Assembly (NCBI GenBank): GCA_036784855.1
Contig: JAZDSV010000048.1
Span: forward strand, 1 to 64,000
Length of the DNA: 64,000 nt
Direction: 5' to 3'
Source: Aphelidium insulamus
Lineage: Eukaryota; Aphelidiomycota; Aphelidea; Aphelidiaceae
Below, piece by piece: positions 53,605 to 64,000 of the stretch. The notes under the pieces are model-generated. The model was given only the letters and a program-made list of their open reading frames with translations. It had not been told where the DNA came from and searched no databases. The position numbers and the translations under genes were made by a program. Position 1 is the stretch's first letter. Each line of letters begins with the position of its first letter.

Positions 53605-56600
53605 ATGGCACCGCGCGGGAAGAAGGGCGGCAAGAAGCAGAACCTGGACGATCTCTTTGACGATGACGACGACAACAAGTACGATCTGAAGCTGGCGGGC
53701 GCGACAGAGCCCGACTCCACGGCTGGTCCTTCCGCGGATGATGCGACGGTACGTTGCGCTCTCTTGCCTCTCCCGCTCTCTTATCTTGACCTTGTCGTAG
53801 TCTCCGCCCAAGGGCAGCAGTAAGAAGAAAAAGGCCAAGGCTGGCAAGGGCGGCGCCAGCAATGCGGGATCTCTGCCAGTTTCAGCGCACGCAAGTGATG
53901 AGGAGCGTGACACGGATCTTGTGGTCCATGAGAAGCCCAATGACATACGCGTGGACGACGACGCTATAACAGATACTGCACCGTCAACGGGTCTGAAGAG
54001 TAAGAAGGCCAGCAAGAAGAAGGGGAAGACTGGGAAGCATAGCACAGCATTTGCGTCGGATGACGATGATACACCAGCCGATATAATGTCTGCGCCTCCA
54101 GACGACGCAATTGATGACGACACCATGGCATCAATGGGTCTCAAGAAAAAAAAGGCCAGCAAGAAGAAGGGAAAGGCGGGGAAGTATGACACTGCCTTTC
54201 CTTCTGATGACGATGGTGATGTACTTGACGGTGGTGATACTGCGAACGATGCTGGGCTCGATGAAGACACAGACGGCGATAAAGTTTCGTCGCCGATTGC
54301 CAAGAAGAAGGCCAACAAGAAGAAGGGAAAGTCGGGCAAAAAAGAGTTAGCATTTGACGATAATGACGATGAGTTAGAGGAGCCCACAGAGACCATTCAA
54401 TCCAATATGATCGATGCAGATATTGACGATATTCCCCAGCCAGCTTCAAATAAAAAGAAACAAAAGAAGGCTGGCAAGAAGAGCAATGTTATGGCGGCCG
54501 AAGAACAGCATGTATCAATTGACAATGCCGTGACGGTAATTGACGATGAGCCCGTGGTGACAATCAGTTTGGAGGACGATGCGGATGACGCCGAACTGTT
54601 TGCCGGCAAGAAAAAGTCTTCCAAGAAGACCGCCAAGAAAGACACTGTTAAAGTCGTCGACATCCCGCTGGATGATGGAATTGACGATGCCGACTTTTTC
54701 GCCACTGCCGGCAAAAAGGCTTCCAAGAAGGCCAAGGCTCCTCGCAAGGAGTTGGTCGTGGAATCGGTTGACATTCCCGCAGAGCCAGAACCTGAAGCTG
54801 AACCTGTTGAAGTGACTGTGGACACGCCGGAGGAAGCAGAAGACGCCCCAATATCGACCCAGACTTCTCGCGGTGAAACAGTGACGCCGCCCAAGAAAAA
54901 GAAGAAGAAGCCGAAAGCCAACAGGACCGGCCCTCCCAAGCGTCCCAAGCAACCCGACGAGGTGAATGCTTCGGCGACTGTAAATAACGATGACAGCGCT
55001 GAAGTTAACTGGGATGATCTGGACGAGCTGGAGGTGAGTTGAATCAGACGAATCGACTTCATTTGTATACTAATGAATAGGATGCCGCAGCTAACTCATC
55101 GCCCCAACCCCAAAGCCAGGAGGACGAAGACAAGAAATTGGAGGACGAGCTGGAGGGCTTGTCGCTGCTGGAGAAGAAGCGTGCCAAGCGCCGCGCCAAG
55201 AAGGAAAGCAGCAGTGCGGAGTCATTAGCTTCCACGGAGGCTGGTGCGGCCAAGAAGCAACTGGCATTCCTGGATGCCGACGACATGTCTGACGGTGGAG
55301 ATGAGGCCATCACCAAGAAGCCCGACGGAGCCTTCACCAGCAAGACGGAGCACCTGACGGCCACTGGTGTCTTGCTGTCACACGAGCGTAGCAAAGATGT
55401 CCAGATTGACAAGTTTACCTTCTCCGCTTATGGCCAGCAACTGGTCACTGACACCACGCTCAATCTGTTTTATGGACGCAAGTACGGACTTGTGGGTGCC
55501 AACGGTGCGGGCAAATCGACTCTGCTGCGCTGCATTGCCAACCGCGAAGTTCCTATCCAGTCTAACGTGGACCTGTACCTGCTGGAGCGCGAATACGACC
55601 CGACTGATCTGACGGCGGTGGAGGCCGTGGTGGACATTGTCAAAGTGGAGCGCGAGGCCCTCGAAGATGAGATGGACGAGCTGCTCACGGATGTCAGCGG
55701 CCACGATTCGGTGCGGTTCGACCACATCCAGGAGCGGCTCAATGAGCTGGACCTTAGCTTCGCGGAGCAGAAGGCGCGCACGGTCCTGCATGGATTGGGG
55801 TTCACGGCGCAGATGCAAGATATGCGCACCAAAGAGTTTTCGGGTGGATGGCGTATGCGCGTGGCCCTCGCCCGAGCCCTCTTTGTCAAGCCCACCTGCT
55901 TGCTGCTGGACGGTGCGTACTTTATATTTCATTCGACTTATTGTAATTTGCTTATAGACGCCACGAACCACTTGGACTTGAGCGCCGTGGTGTGGCTGGA
56001 AGAGTATCTGCAGTCCTATCCACACACGGTGGTAATGGTATCGCACTCGCAAGACTTTCTGAACAGCATCTGCAATGAGATCATGTACCTCAATATTGGA
56101 AATCGCAAGCTGGAATACTTTTCCGGAAACTACGACACATTCACCAAGGTGAAGGCAGAGCTGGACGAAAATGCCAAGAAGCGCGCCAAGGCCGACGAGA
56201 AAAAGATCAAGCGCATCAAGGAGAATCTGGGACGCACTGGCGCGCAGGCCAAACAAGCGAAGAGCGCCATGAAGACCATGAACAAGCGCATGGAGAAGGC
56301 CGGCGATGCTGCCGCCGAAGTCGAGGCTATCAAGGTCAGTGAAAGGACGGTGGAGATTCGCTTCAAGGACTGTGGTGGCGGCCTGCCGTCCCCTTTCCTA
56401 AAGTTTAACGATGTGTCCTTTGCGTACCCGGGCCGCGAGCAGCTCTATCACGACTTGAACTTTGGTCTAGATCTGAAATCCCGAGTGGCACTAGTGGGCC
56501 CTAACGGTGCCGGCAAGACCACACTAATGAAGCTGATGTGCGGCGGACTGGAGGCCACCACCGGCTCCATCAATCGGCATCACCACCTCAAGATTGCGCG

Positions 56601-57051
56601 GTTCCACCAGCATCTCACCGAACAATTGGACCTGCGCATGACTGCGGTAGACTGGCTGTGCAAAGAGTTTGGCGATGCACGGCCGCCGCACATGCGCAGT
56701 CTTCTGGGCCGATTCGGTCTGACGGGCAAGAGCCAAGTGATCAGTATGGAACAGTTGTCGGACGGGCAGCGACGCCGCGTGGTGTTTGCCTGGCTGTCGC
56801 AAAAGAACTGCCACCTGCTCATGCTGGATGAGCCGACCAATTTCCTCGACCCCGAGACCATTGACGCGCTGGCGGAGGGTATCCGCGAGTTTGACGGCGG
56901 CGTTGTGCTGATCAGTCACGACTTTCGACTGATCAACCAGGTGGCGGAGGAGATTTGGGTGGTGGAGGATGGCACTGTGGATGTTTGGGAGGGCGATATC
57001 CAGGACTACAAAGAGTATCTGAAGAAGAAGGTGGCCACCGCTGCCGACTGA
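53605..57051 (+). CDS. ABCF2: ABCF2/ARB1-type ATPase with long charged N-terminus
   Basis: ATG at 53605. The N-terminal about 500 residues alternate acidic runs with repeats of KKASKKKGK type, akin to the N-terminus of ABCF1. Two ABC domains follow. ABC1: GANGAGKST, signature FSGGWRMRVALARAL, Walker B LLLD. ABC2: GPNGAGKTT, LSDGQRRRV, LLMLDEPTNFLD and the SHD switch. Linker and ABC2 match ARB1/ABCF2 (HSQDFLN, NYDTFTKVKAEL, HDFRLINQ). ABCF2/ARB1 works in ribosome biogenesis and recycling. A 45-nt stopless intron (55913-55957) sits in Walker B of ABC1. Spliced sequence reads LLLDDATNHLD, so the usual catalytic Glu is Asp. Confidence 0.9.
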
Positions 57052-57350
57052 GCATTTATACATAGAGAAGAATCTTGCTAATGACATTAAATTGTGTTCA
57101 TTTTACTGAAACGCAACTAAAAATTCTATGAGAAGATATTGCCTATTGTGCATGATACGGTACTCAATATTTATTATACGTAGACGCAGAAGCAAGCGTG
57201 GGGATGCAGAAAAATCGATCGACAAATCGACTGTGGCCAATCGCAGCAAAGTTGCAAAAAAAATAGACCTATCAGCAGAGACGTGTATCTTACTGGGGCT
57301 AGAAAAACCCATTGGCACACAAATCGGTTTTCAAAAAAAAGGTTTAGAAG

Positions 57351-58061
57351 ATGCAGCACTTTCTGCTTGTTGTGATAGCTCTTGCTCAGCTGTCGAACGC
57401 GATGTACATGCCACTGGTCAGTGATGATAATGCGGCGGATCCAGCGGGCGTTGATGGCGTGGCAAGCTTTGATGTAGAAGCCGCAGCGGTTGAGCGGCAG
57501 AGGTTGTCCTATATTTTCAGCTCAATTGACGACTGTTGGGAGCGCGTTCCCAATAATCTGGATTCCTTGCTGGCTGACGAGGAGGCAATGCGATGCAAAA
57601 CTTCGCTGGAAGATATTTTGTATCGCTCTCTAGCTGACTGCGATATTCCCGTGCTGGAGCATTTAATCGCAGTGGACTATCCGATTAATGTTGGAGTTGC
57701 GCTACTCTTTGCCTGCAATCGCAAAGACCGTGAGCTATTCGACTGGCTAATCGCAGCCAAGGTGATGAAACTCGTTGTTCTACCTCGCCACGCCGCCAAC
57801 GCTTTGGAAGAGACAATATTGTCTAGCTCTACTAGCGATGGTATGCCCTCACAACCTGGCAAGATATCAGACGAGATTTTAGAGGAGAAGGCTTCACGCG
57901 AGATTTTAGACGACATTCTAGATCGGATTTCTGATCAAGATTTATTTGAAAATATGTCGGACGAAGAATGGGTCAACTATTTAAAGAATGAACTGCCACT
58001 AGGTGAGGCATCCATGACGTATCCACAGTTGCGGGCGCATTTTGCCCACCTCCGAGGCTGA
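57351..58061 (+). CDS. Small secreted ankyrin-type protein, copy B
   Basis: 236 residues, single exon. Signal peptide MQHFLLVVIALAQLSNAM. Then an acidic linker, IDDCWERVPNN, and helix pairs: LADCDIPVLEHLIAVDYPIN and VALLFACNRKDRELFDWLIA. The tail is acidic with Glu/Asp-rich helices (SDEILEEKASREILDDIL). Shares SNAM signal end, D-CW motif and ankyrin-like pair with copy C, which follows after 264 bp in the same direction. No catalytic motif is seen. Confidence 0.7.
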   Translation: MQHFLLVVIALAQLSNAMYMPLVSDDNAADPAGVDGVASFDVEAAAVERQRLSYIFSSIDDCWERVPNNLDSLLADEEAMRCKTSLEDILYRSLADCDIPVLEHLIAVDYPINVGVALLFACNRKDRELFDWLIAAKVMKLVVLPRHAANALEETILSSSTSDGMPSQPGKISDEILEEKASREILDDILDRISDQDLFENMSDEEWVNYLKNELPLGEASMTYPQLRAHFAHLRG

Positions 58062-58325
58062 TTTCTTATGGCGGGAAAGAAGAAACACAGCAATATATGC
58101 TCATTCATCCTTCTGCTCACTATGTATCCTCATAATGAAGTGGCACATTAAATTGGTTCGAGGTGTGCACTTGTGTTCATTCCTAGGTATATTGACCGCA
58201 ATTATTGCCCACTCGTGGCATAAGCCCAGAGAAACTTACGTGATTAAATTAAGATTTGCTTATTTGAAGAATGATATTTAACCTAACCCAACGCTCGTTC
58301 TCTTTTTTCACTCATTTCCGTCCAA

Positions 58326-59045
58326 ATGAAATTGTTGGTGGCCGTGCTGTGCTTGGCTCGGCTGTCTAACGCGATGCCGTTGGACGTCGATGGCGCGTCA
58401 CAATCTGAGCAGAAAAGTATCGCGGCGCGCAACGCCAACGCTGCCCATCGCAGCGCCCATCAAAGCGCAAGCGTTATCACTACCATTGATATCTGCTGGA
58501 AGCAGATTGGTGCTGGAGCCAATTACGATTTGGCACTGCAATGCAGCAACACGTTGATAGATATAATGGAAACAGCCGCGGCTGAAGGCAATGTTCACGT
58601 GCTGCAGCATCTTGACAAGATTGGTTACCCGGTGAACCTCAAATTTGTGCTGGACATTGCTGCGGAGAACAACCAGTTTAATGTATTCCAGTGGATCATG
58701 TTGAAAAACATGGAAACTATCAAAGCAATTTTATCAAATTGTCAGGTGAACCCCGACGATCCACGTCGCGAATACGCTCCGTCGTCTGCAGGAGATGATA
58801 ATCTTCCGTCTACTTCCAAGGTTCCAACAGTGGTCAATGCCGAGTCTGGCAAGAGCAAGGTTACAACGAGTCCTATGGAGTGTGCAAGCGCCAAGTGTAC
58901 GTCCTATGGCAAATACCCGAGCCTGAACGACATTGAAGAAGAGAAGGTTGATTATCCATCCGAGTATGGTCTGCGTTTGGATGAGGCGGTTCAAGTGTAT
59001 GACGATCTGCGTCGGCTGTACCCGGATCTGTTCTCGAAGGACTGA
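58326..59045 (+). CDS. Small secreted ankyrin-type protein, copy C
   Basis: 239 residues, single exon. Signal peptide MKLLVAVLCLARLSNAM. Then a Ala/Ser/His linker, ITTIDICWKQIGAG, helices AAAEGNVHVLQHLDKIGYPV and KFVLDIAAENNQFNVFQWIM, a long polar stretch and a C-terminal helix (EAVQVYDDLRRLYPDLF). The end resembles copy B's (EASMTYPQLRAHF). Copies B and C look like a tandem duplication followed by divergence. Copy A at 39480 is more distant. Confidence 0.7.
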   Translation: MKLLVAVLCLARLSNAMPLDVDGASQSEQKSIAARNANAAHRSAHQSASVITTIDICWKQIGAGANYDLALQCSNTLIDIMETAAAEGNVHVLQHLDKIGYPVNLKFVLDIAAENNQFNVFQWIMLKNMETIKAILSNCQVNPDDPRREYAPSSAGDDNLPSTSKVPTVVNAESGKSKVTTSPMECASAKCTSYGKYPSLNDIEEEKVDYPSEYGLRLDEAVQVYDDLRRLYPDLFSKD

Positions 59046-59193
59046 ACTGACTCTTTAATCCACCCATCCACCCACCCATGACGCGTAGATGAAATGAAGA
59101 AAGAACAAGCATAAGTGCATAATTAATCGTTTACGTCTATTTATAGCCCCAGCTCTACAAGTTCCCGCAGTTAGACAGACAGCCGCCGCCAGC

Positions 59194-60824
59194 ATGGCAC
59201 ATAGAAACGCGCCGTTGCTGCCCCTGCCGCGTCCATTACAGCAACAGCACCAACAACCACTGCAACCACAACCACAGCAACTTCAGCCACGCGCACTGAA
59301 CAGCAGCTATATCACGCCCAAAGTTGCCGCCATGGGCCGGCGGGACAGCGCGCTCCAACGCGAATCAGCCGCCGACAGCCTGTTCAATGCCCTGATGATA
59401 CTGGATGATGTGCCAGACACTGCTGCCCCGCCCGCCGCGCCTTTAGTAGAGACGGTTGCGGCTGCCGCACCCACTGATACCAGTGCCGTGGTTGACAGTG
59501 ACAGTGGCGCAGACGGCGTGAACACGGAAGCGCCTAGCGCGTTAGTGCCGCCGCCAACAAGTAGCACAACTGGCACTAGCAACAACACTGACGCTACGGC
59601 CGCCACGGTGATGGTGGTGGTGGAGACGGCGGCATCTACACCGTCGCCCACTCACCCCGGCACCGCCGCCAAGAAGCCGACGCAGCGCATGGTCAAGCAT
59701 CGTCGGTTCGCCGACGGCAAGCCGCACCGCCAAGCACCGCATGTGCACGCCGAGGTGCAGCACGCGCTCCGGCAGTTTGTCAAGCAGCGGCACCAGGTCC
59801 GGGAACGCGCCGCGATACTGGCCAACATGGCCGCGGCGGGTGGAGTGGTGGACATGCCCCTGGATGGGTACGCGATGGGGGCCGCGTTCCCGCCGACACC
59901 CGGCCCGTTCCAGGCGGCCGCACTGTCACTGTCGCAGGTGCCCGGGCCGCTGTTGTCGCCGCAGCACCATCAGCAACAGCAGCAGCACATGTCACTGCCA
60001 TTGCCACAACCACAGCGCGTGCTGGCTGCGGCGCCGATGGGTCGTGCACAGCAGTTGCGACAGTCGGCGCGCCCATTGCCACGCATTTCTCCGGCAACAG
60101 TGGCGTACACTTCGCCCCAATTTCAGTACATGCTGGCGTCGCCGGGTCTGTGGGGCGGCAGTGGCGGTGGCGCGGTTGGTACAGACAGCAACTCCAACAT
60201 GATGATGGCCGAGGCAATGCTGGCACAGGCACACAGCAGCAGCAGCAGCAGCAGTACCAACAGCTACAGCAACCTCCAACATCGGCACATCCGCAGTACC
60301 ACCACCACCAGCACCCGCAGCCACTACCGCAAGACTACGCGGCAAACCCGCGGTATCACTCACGGCGTCGCAGTCGGAGCCTGGACCTGGTGACACCGCG
60401 GCTAACTGCTCACGACACTACCGGAGAAGATTTGCGGCGGCAACATCAGCACCCAGGTGTCAGTGTTGCTGAAGATCATCAGTTGGGTAGCGCGATGGTG
60501 GACGATGGCGCGAATGCTTTGGGAGACTTTATGCCTGACGGGGGCGCCTACTATTCCCTGGGTGGAGCGGGAGACAGGCGCGACAGTGTGCGTGATGCCG
60601 CAGCCGATTTCATCACCACTCGGCATAACCAGAACCATCAACAGCACCCACCAAGCACCTCCTCTACCCAGCAAAGAGAACAGCTTCATCAACAGCATCA
60701 ACAGCAGCAGTGGGTGGACTGGCCCGCAGCCGCACCGTCTCCCGGCATAGGGATGCATAATGCACAGCACTTTTTCGGCTTCTCTGGTGACGGTGGGCAG
60801 CATCAGCCGCGGCCATACTATTAG
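59194..60824 (+). CDS. Gln/Pro/Ala-rich protein, unknown
   Basis: ATG at 59194. N-terminal poly-Q/Pro region, then RRDSALQRESAADSLFNALM, Ala/Thr-rich linkers, and a basic helical block (RMVKHRRFADGKPHRQAPHV followed by VQHALRQFVKQRHQVRERAA). A CAG tract follows. The first frame ends at 60393, while the natural-looking reading beyond the CAG tract (YQQLQQPPTSAHPQY to a stop at 60822-60824) is in another frame. A candidate 50-nt intron (60179-60228, GTACAG...GCACAG) restores frame; a slippage frameshift is the alternative. The C-terminal part is Gln/His-rich and ends HQPRPYY. Likely a nuclear or RNA-linked low-complexity protein (inference). Confidence 0.55.
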
Positions 60825-61055
60825 GAGCCATAGATGTAGTTGTAGATGTTGCATAGATGGTTTATCTTGCGCTTTATAGAAGTAAATAACTTGTAGAAGC
60901 TAAGCTGATTACTCTTCTCCTGTATCGGAGATTGCACACGTTATACTGCCAATAAGCATGGCCGTACATAGGTGAAGGTGGATTTATATTCCAAGTCCCC
61001 AATACTGCGCAAGGTTTTTTTTAGTCTGTCCTCCAATTGGAGCACCGCGTGCCCG

Positions 61056-61063
61056 GTTGCCAA
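61056..61063 (+). promoter_or_regulatory. GTTGCCAA element upstream of kelch kinase 3
   Basis: Same octamer and orientation as before copies 1 and 2, here 52 bp ahead of the ATG at 61115. Confidence 0.4.
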
Positions 61064-61114
61064 CGAAACGCGCCAATAATAGCACAAGCTCCACGTTTAA
61101 TCAACGCCACGTAA

Positions 61115-64000
61115 ATGAAGCTGACGATACTGACGCTTTCAATTTCGCTGGCGTCGGTGGCAGGCTCCTACACGAACTCATCATTTTCCTTGCTATGGGG
61201 CCCGTACAGCACGAATGCCGGTCCGACAGGAAGACAAGCTCACTGTGCGGCGCTGTCAGCTGACACTGATGAGAGCATGCTATATTTATTTGGCGGCCTG
61301 ACAGGTGTGTGGTTCATACAATCGTGGAAAATGATGTTTTTGAGCTAAAGTACCGCTAGGTGTGCAGCGGATGAACGATTTGTGGGTGTACAAGATTGCG
61401 TCGGGTCAGTGGACTTTATTAACGGGCAATAATAACGCAAGTAATGTCCTTCCACAACGTGGAGTCAAGCAACAAGAAGGCACGATAACTAATCCGGGTG
61501 CACTATTTTCTATGGGATGTGCTGTGTCACCAGCAGACGGTAATTTATATGTCGCTGGTGGCGCTGCGCAAGGATTCGGTACGGAAAATCAGCTTATCGT
61601 CTAAATTGAAGCTGATCATCCACAGACGTCTCCAGCGATCTGTGGCGTTTTAATACAACTTCCGGTCGGTGGGCCTGGCTTACAGGAAACGGTTTGGCCA
61701 ACGCAGGGGTCCCCGGTCCGCTGGGGGTCGAGTCTGACACGGCGTTTCCCAGCTGTCGAAGTGACCCTGCGATGACTGCACATGTAACGCTGCCGCTGCT
61801 ATTCCTACACGGCGGAGAAGGTTCCGACGAAGCAAATATTACGGGTACTTGCTTTTTTTAAAGTAGCGATTATACCGTGGGGATAATTTATATCTCATAG
61901 GAAAACTGGCGGACTTGTGGCTGTTCAATATTCAGAGCAGCCGCTGGACCTATTTAGGTGGCAATATGACTCGAGACAGCTTGGGCAGTTATGGGACGAA
62001 ATACGTGGCCAGCAGCACAAATGAACCTCGCTCCAGATCGGCTCACGAAATGGTGTACAGCACTGATGGGAATCTGTACTTGTATGGAGGATTAGTATCA
62101 AGTATGTATGTTACAAATATGCACAGAGCACTGATGAACGTATGCAGCAACTGGATCCCTGTCGGATGTGTGGATGTACACCTACTCTACTAATCGGCAA
62201 TGGATATGGATTTCCGGTTCGAAAACTTTAAACGTAGCTGCCAGTAACAGCTCAGTTGGTGACGCAAATGCGGCATACACTCCAGGAAGTCGTCACAACT
62301 TTGGCATGCATATTGCCGGCACACCAGACAATCCCGCATTGATTTTGGCTTTTGGAAATCTTGCAATGGGCACCTTTAAAGGCGACATATGGGCATTTGA
62401 CCTGCAGACCCAGATGTGGGCCCTTATCGGCGGCACAACCGCAGTTGGCGCCGTAATATCTTATTACAACCCCGTTGGTAAGACTGGGCTCAATGCTACG
62501 GGCTCGAGAATCGCTTCCGCATTAGTATGCTCACGATATAATGATATCTGCTACCTGTCATCGGGGCGGGCTACTTCGTCCTCGGGTTTGATCTATGCAC
62601 CGGATGTTTGGCAAATATCTCTCTACAGTGAATCTCGGAACGCGTCAGCACAGTACTCGTCATCAACGAGTGCAGTTTTATCTGCATCTGTGGCTGCTCG
62701 ATATTCAACTGCGACTGCTGCTTCATCGATATCTGCTGCTGCTCAATACTCAACAGCTTCATCGACGACATCTGTCAAGCGGTCTACAAGTAGCACCGCT
62801 CGATATCAAAGCACCAGTTCTAGTACTGCGAATGCCATTGCAGCTAACAGCGCACTGCCAGATCAGCTGGAGACTGTTGTCGCCCCGAATATTGGCACGG
62901 AAACGATTAAAATAACTGACACGACAACCGATGCACTGACAGCTGGAGGAGACGTGGTGTCATCAAGCATAGTGGACGATAAAAGTTTCACCACAAAAAG
63001 CGCGTTTTCTTCCCCGGGGGCACAGGGTACTTCTCAATCTGATATAACATCCAGTGCGATTATGATGGCGGTTGCATTGATCGCTGCTCTAGCACTAGCC
63101 GCGGCAGTAACCGCGTACGTCAAGCTAAGGAAAAGAAAATTGCGACGGATTTCTAGCACGGCAACAAGACTGGAAGATACACTGACAAAGACTAAAAGCT
63201 CCGCTTCGACAACTGTTAGGATGGGAGCCACTGCAGACGACTTCTCGATGGATACTCTCAGCCTGTCCACCGCTGTCTGCACGGATAATGTGTTCTCACT
63301 GCCGGGATATCTGCAGTTCAATGCGGGCGAGGATTTCCGATGGGAGAAGCGGATCGCCAAGGGCGGTGGCAGTGACGTATACGTCGGCCGTGGATTTCAC
63401 TCAAAGTTGCTGACGCAAGGCGATAACGGCGTGCTTGCAGTTAAAATAGTTGCCATCGTGAACCAGCGGAGCCTGGACGCCATGTATCAGGAGGTGGCGG
63501 TGATGAACTATCTGTTGGGACATAAGAATATTGCACAGCTGCTTGGCTGGTCCTCACACCCGTTAGCAATACTGATAAAGTATTATCGACACGGGACACT
63601 GAATGCGTACATGGCTGCTGGTGGGATCGCGTCCAAGTCAGATTGCATGATCTGTGTGCTGGATATTGGTCGCGGCATCCAGTTCATGCACTCTAAAGCG
63701 GTAACTCACTGTGACATCAAACCGGACAATGTGCTAGTGGATATCGACGCGGCCAGCCAGTTGCCGCTCTATGTGCTGAGTGATTTTGGCATAACTGGCA
63801 TATTTGCGCCAGAACTGGCACTCGTTAGCGAGTTCAAGGCCGTCAACGTGCATGGCTTCACATTGAAGTACGCGGCGCCAGAAGTGATCTACAACTATCG
63901 AATGCACAAGCGCGCCACAACTCTGCAACGCGCGACTGCTGGTGACGTGTATGCGACATCAATGCTCCTTTACGCTCTTCTCCTCAGAGCTGAGCCGTGG
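61115..64000 (+). CDS. Kelch-ectodomain receptor-like kinase, copy 3 (cut by window edge)
   Basis: ATG at 61115; signal peptide MKLTILTLSISLASVAGSY. Ectodomain blades match copies 1 and 2 in sequence and exon order: FSLLWGPYSTNAGPTGRQAH, LYLFGGL, NDLWVYKIASGQWTLL, NLYVAGGA, DLWRFNTTSGRWAWL, DLWLFNIQSSRWTYL, NLYLYGGL, DIWAFDLQTQMWALIGG. A long Ser/Ala/Thr stalk follows, then TM (IMMAVALIAALALAAAVTAY) and KLRKRK. Kinase: AKGGGSDVYVG, AVKIV, HCDIKPDN (non-RD, codons 63707-63715), SDFGIT and YAAPE. The sequence reaches RAEPW at the last base, so its true end is not seen. Opposite strand to copies 1 and 2, 27 kb away. Confidence 0.8.

Noticed and set aside
57128-57424. 98-codon frame overlapping the start of secreted ankyrin copy B
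   Set aside because: Runs out of frame through the signal peptide of copy B and has no coherent features.

Overview
This is nuclear DNA of a single-celled eukaryote. Genes are dense, on both strands, and split by many very short GT-AG introns (mostly about 34-70 nt). TAA, TAG and TGA all act as stops, so the code is standard. There are no operons or Shine-Dalgarno sites. A CFAP251/WDR66 axonemal protein and an ASPM spindle protein point to a flagellate. SUMO, COP9 subunit 1, ribosomal protein eL6, a Ste20/GCK kinase and NAMPT with short introns would suit a zoosporic fungus or another unicellular opisthokont, but I cannot fix the lineage from sequence alone.

Layout. 0-3.2 kb is gene-poor and rearranged. 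It holds a decayed Fanzor (eukaryotic TnpB-like) nuclease gene and two long perfect inverted repeats. 3.2-5.2 kb carries a PD-(D/E)XK-like protein and a secreted cysteine-containing protein. 5.2-22 kb is housekeeping: a Tra2-like SR protein, an MFSD5-type transporter, an unknown protein, ASPM, CSN1, a two-domain CDGSH iron-sulfur protein, CFAP251 and SUMO. 22-27 kb encodes a single-pass membrane protein with a very long disordered tail and a secreted Gly/Ser/Asp-rich repeat protein broken by a small deletion. 27-34.2 kb has a DMT-family transporter and two tandem kelch-repeat receptor-like kinases. 34.2-40.1 kb has a possible TAF-type histone-fold protein, two unrecognised genes, a secreted metzincin protease, tRNA-Gly(GCC) and a secreted ankyrin-type protein. 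40.4-57 kb is again mostly housekeeping: NAMPT, a GCK/MAP4K kinase, eL6, coronin-7, a G-patch protein and an ABCF2/ARB1 ATPase. 57.3-64 kb has two more secreted ankyrin-type proteins, a poly-Q protein and a third kelch kinase cut by the window edge.

The most distinctive content is the surface and secreted gene set. Three paralogous kelch-ectodomain/TM/kinase receptors share an 8-bp element (GTTGCCAA) just upstream of their start codons, and the two complete copies stop at the same early point in the kinase C-lobe. Three small secreted proteins share a signal peptide, an acidic linker and one or two ankyrin-type helical pairs. Together with the secreted protease, the repeat protein and other small secreted products, this suggests an organism that interacts closely with a host, prey or surface. 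That lifestyle reading is inference.
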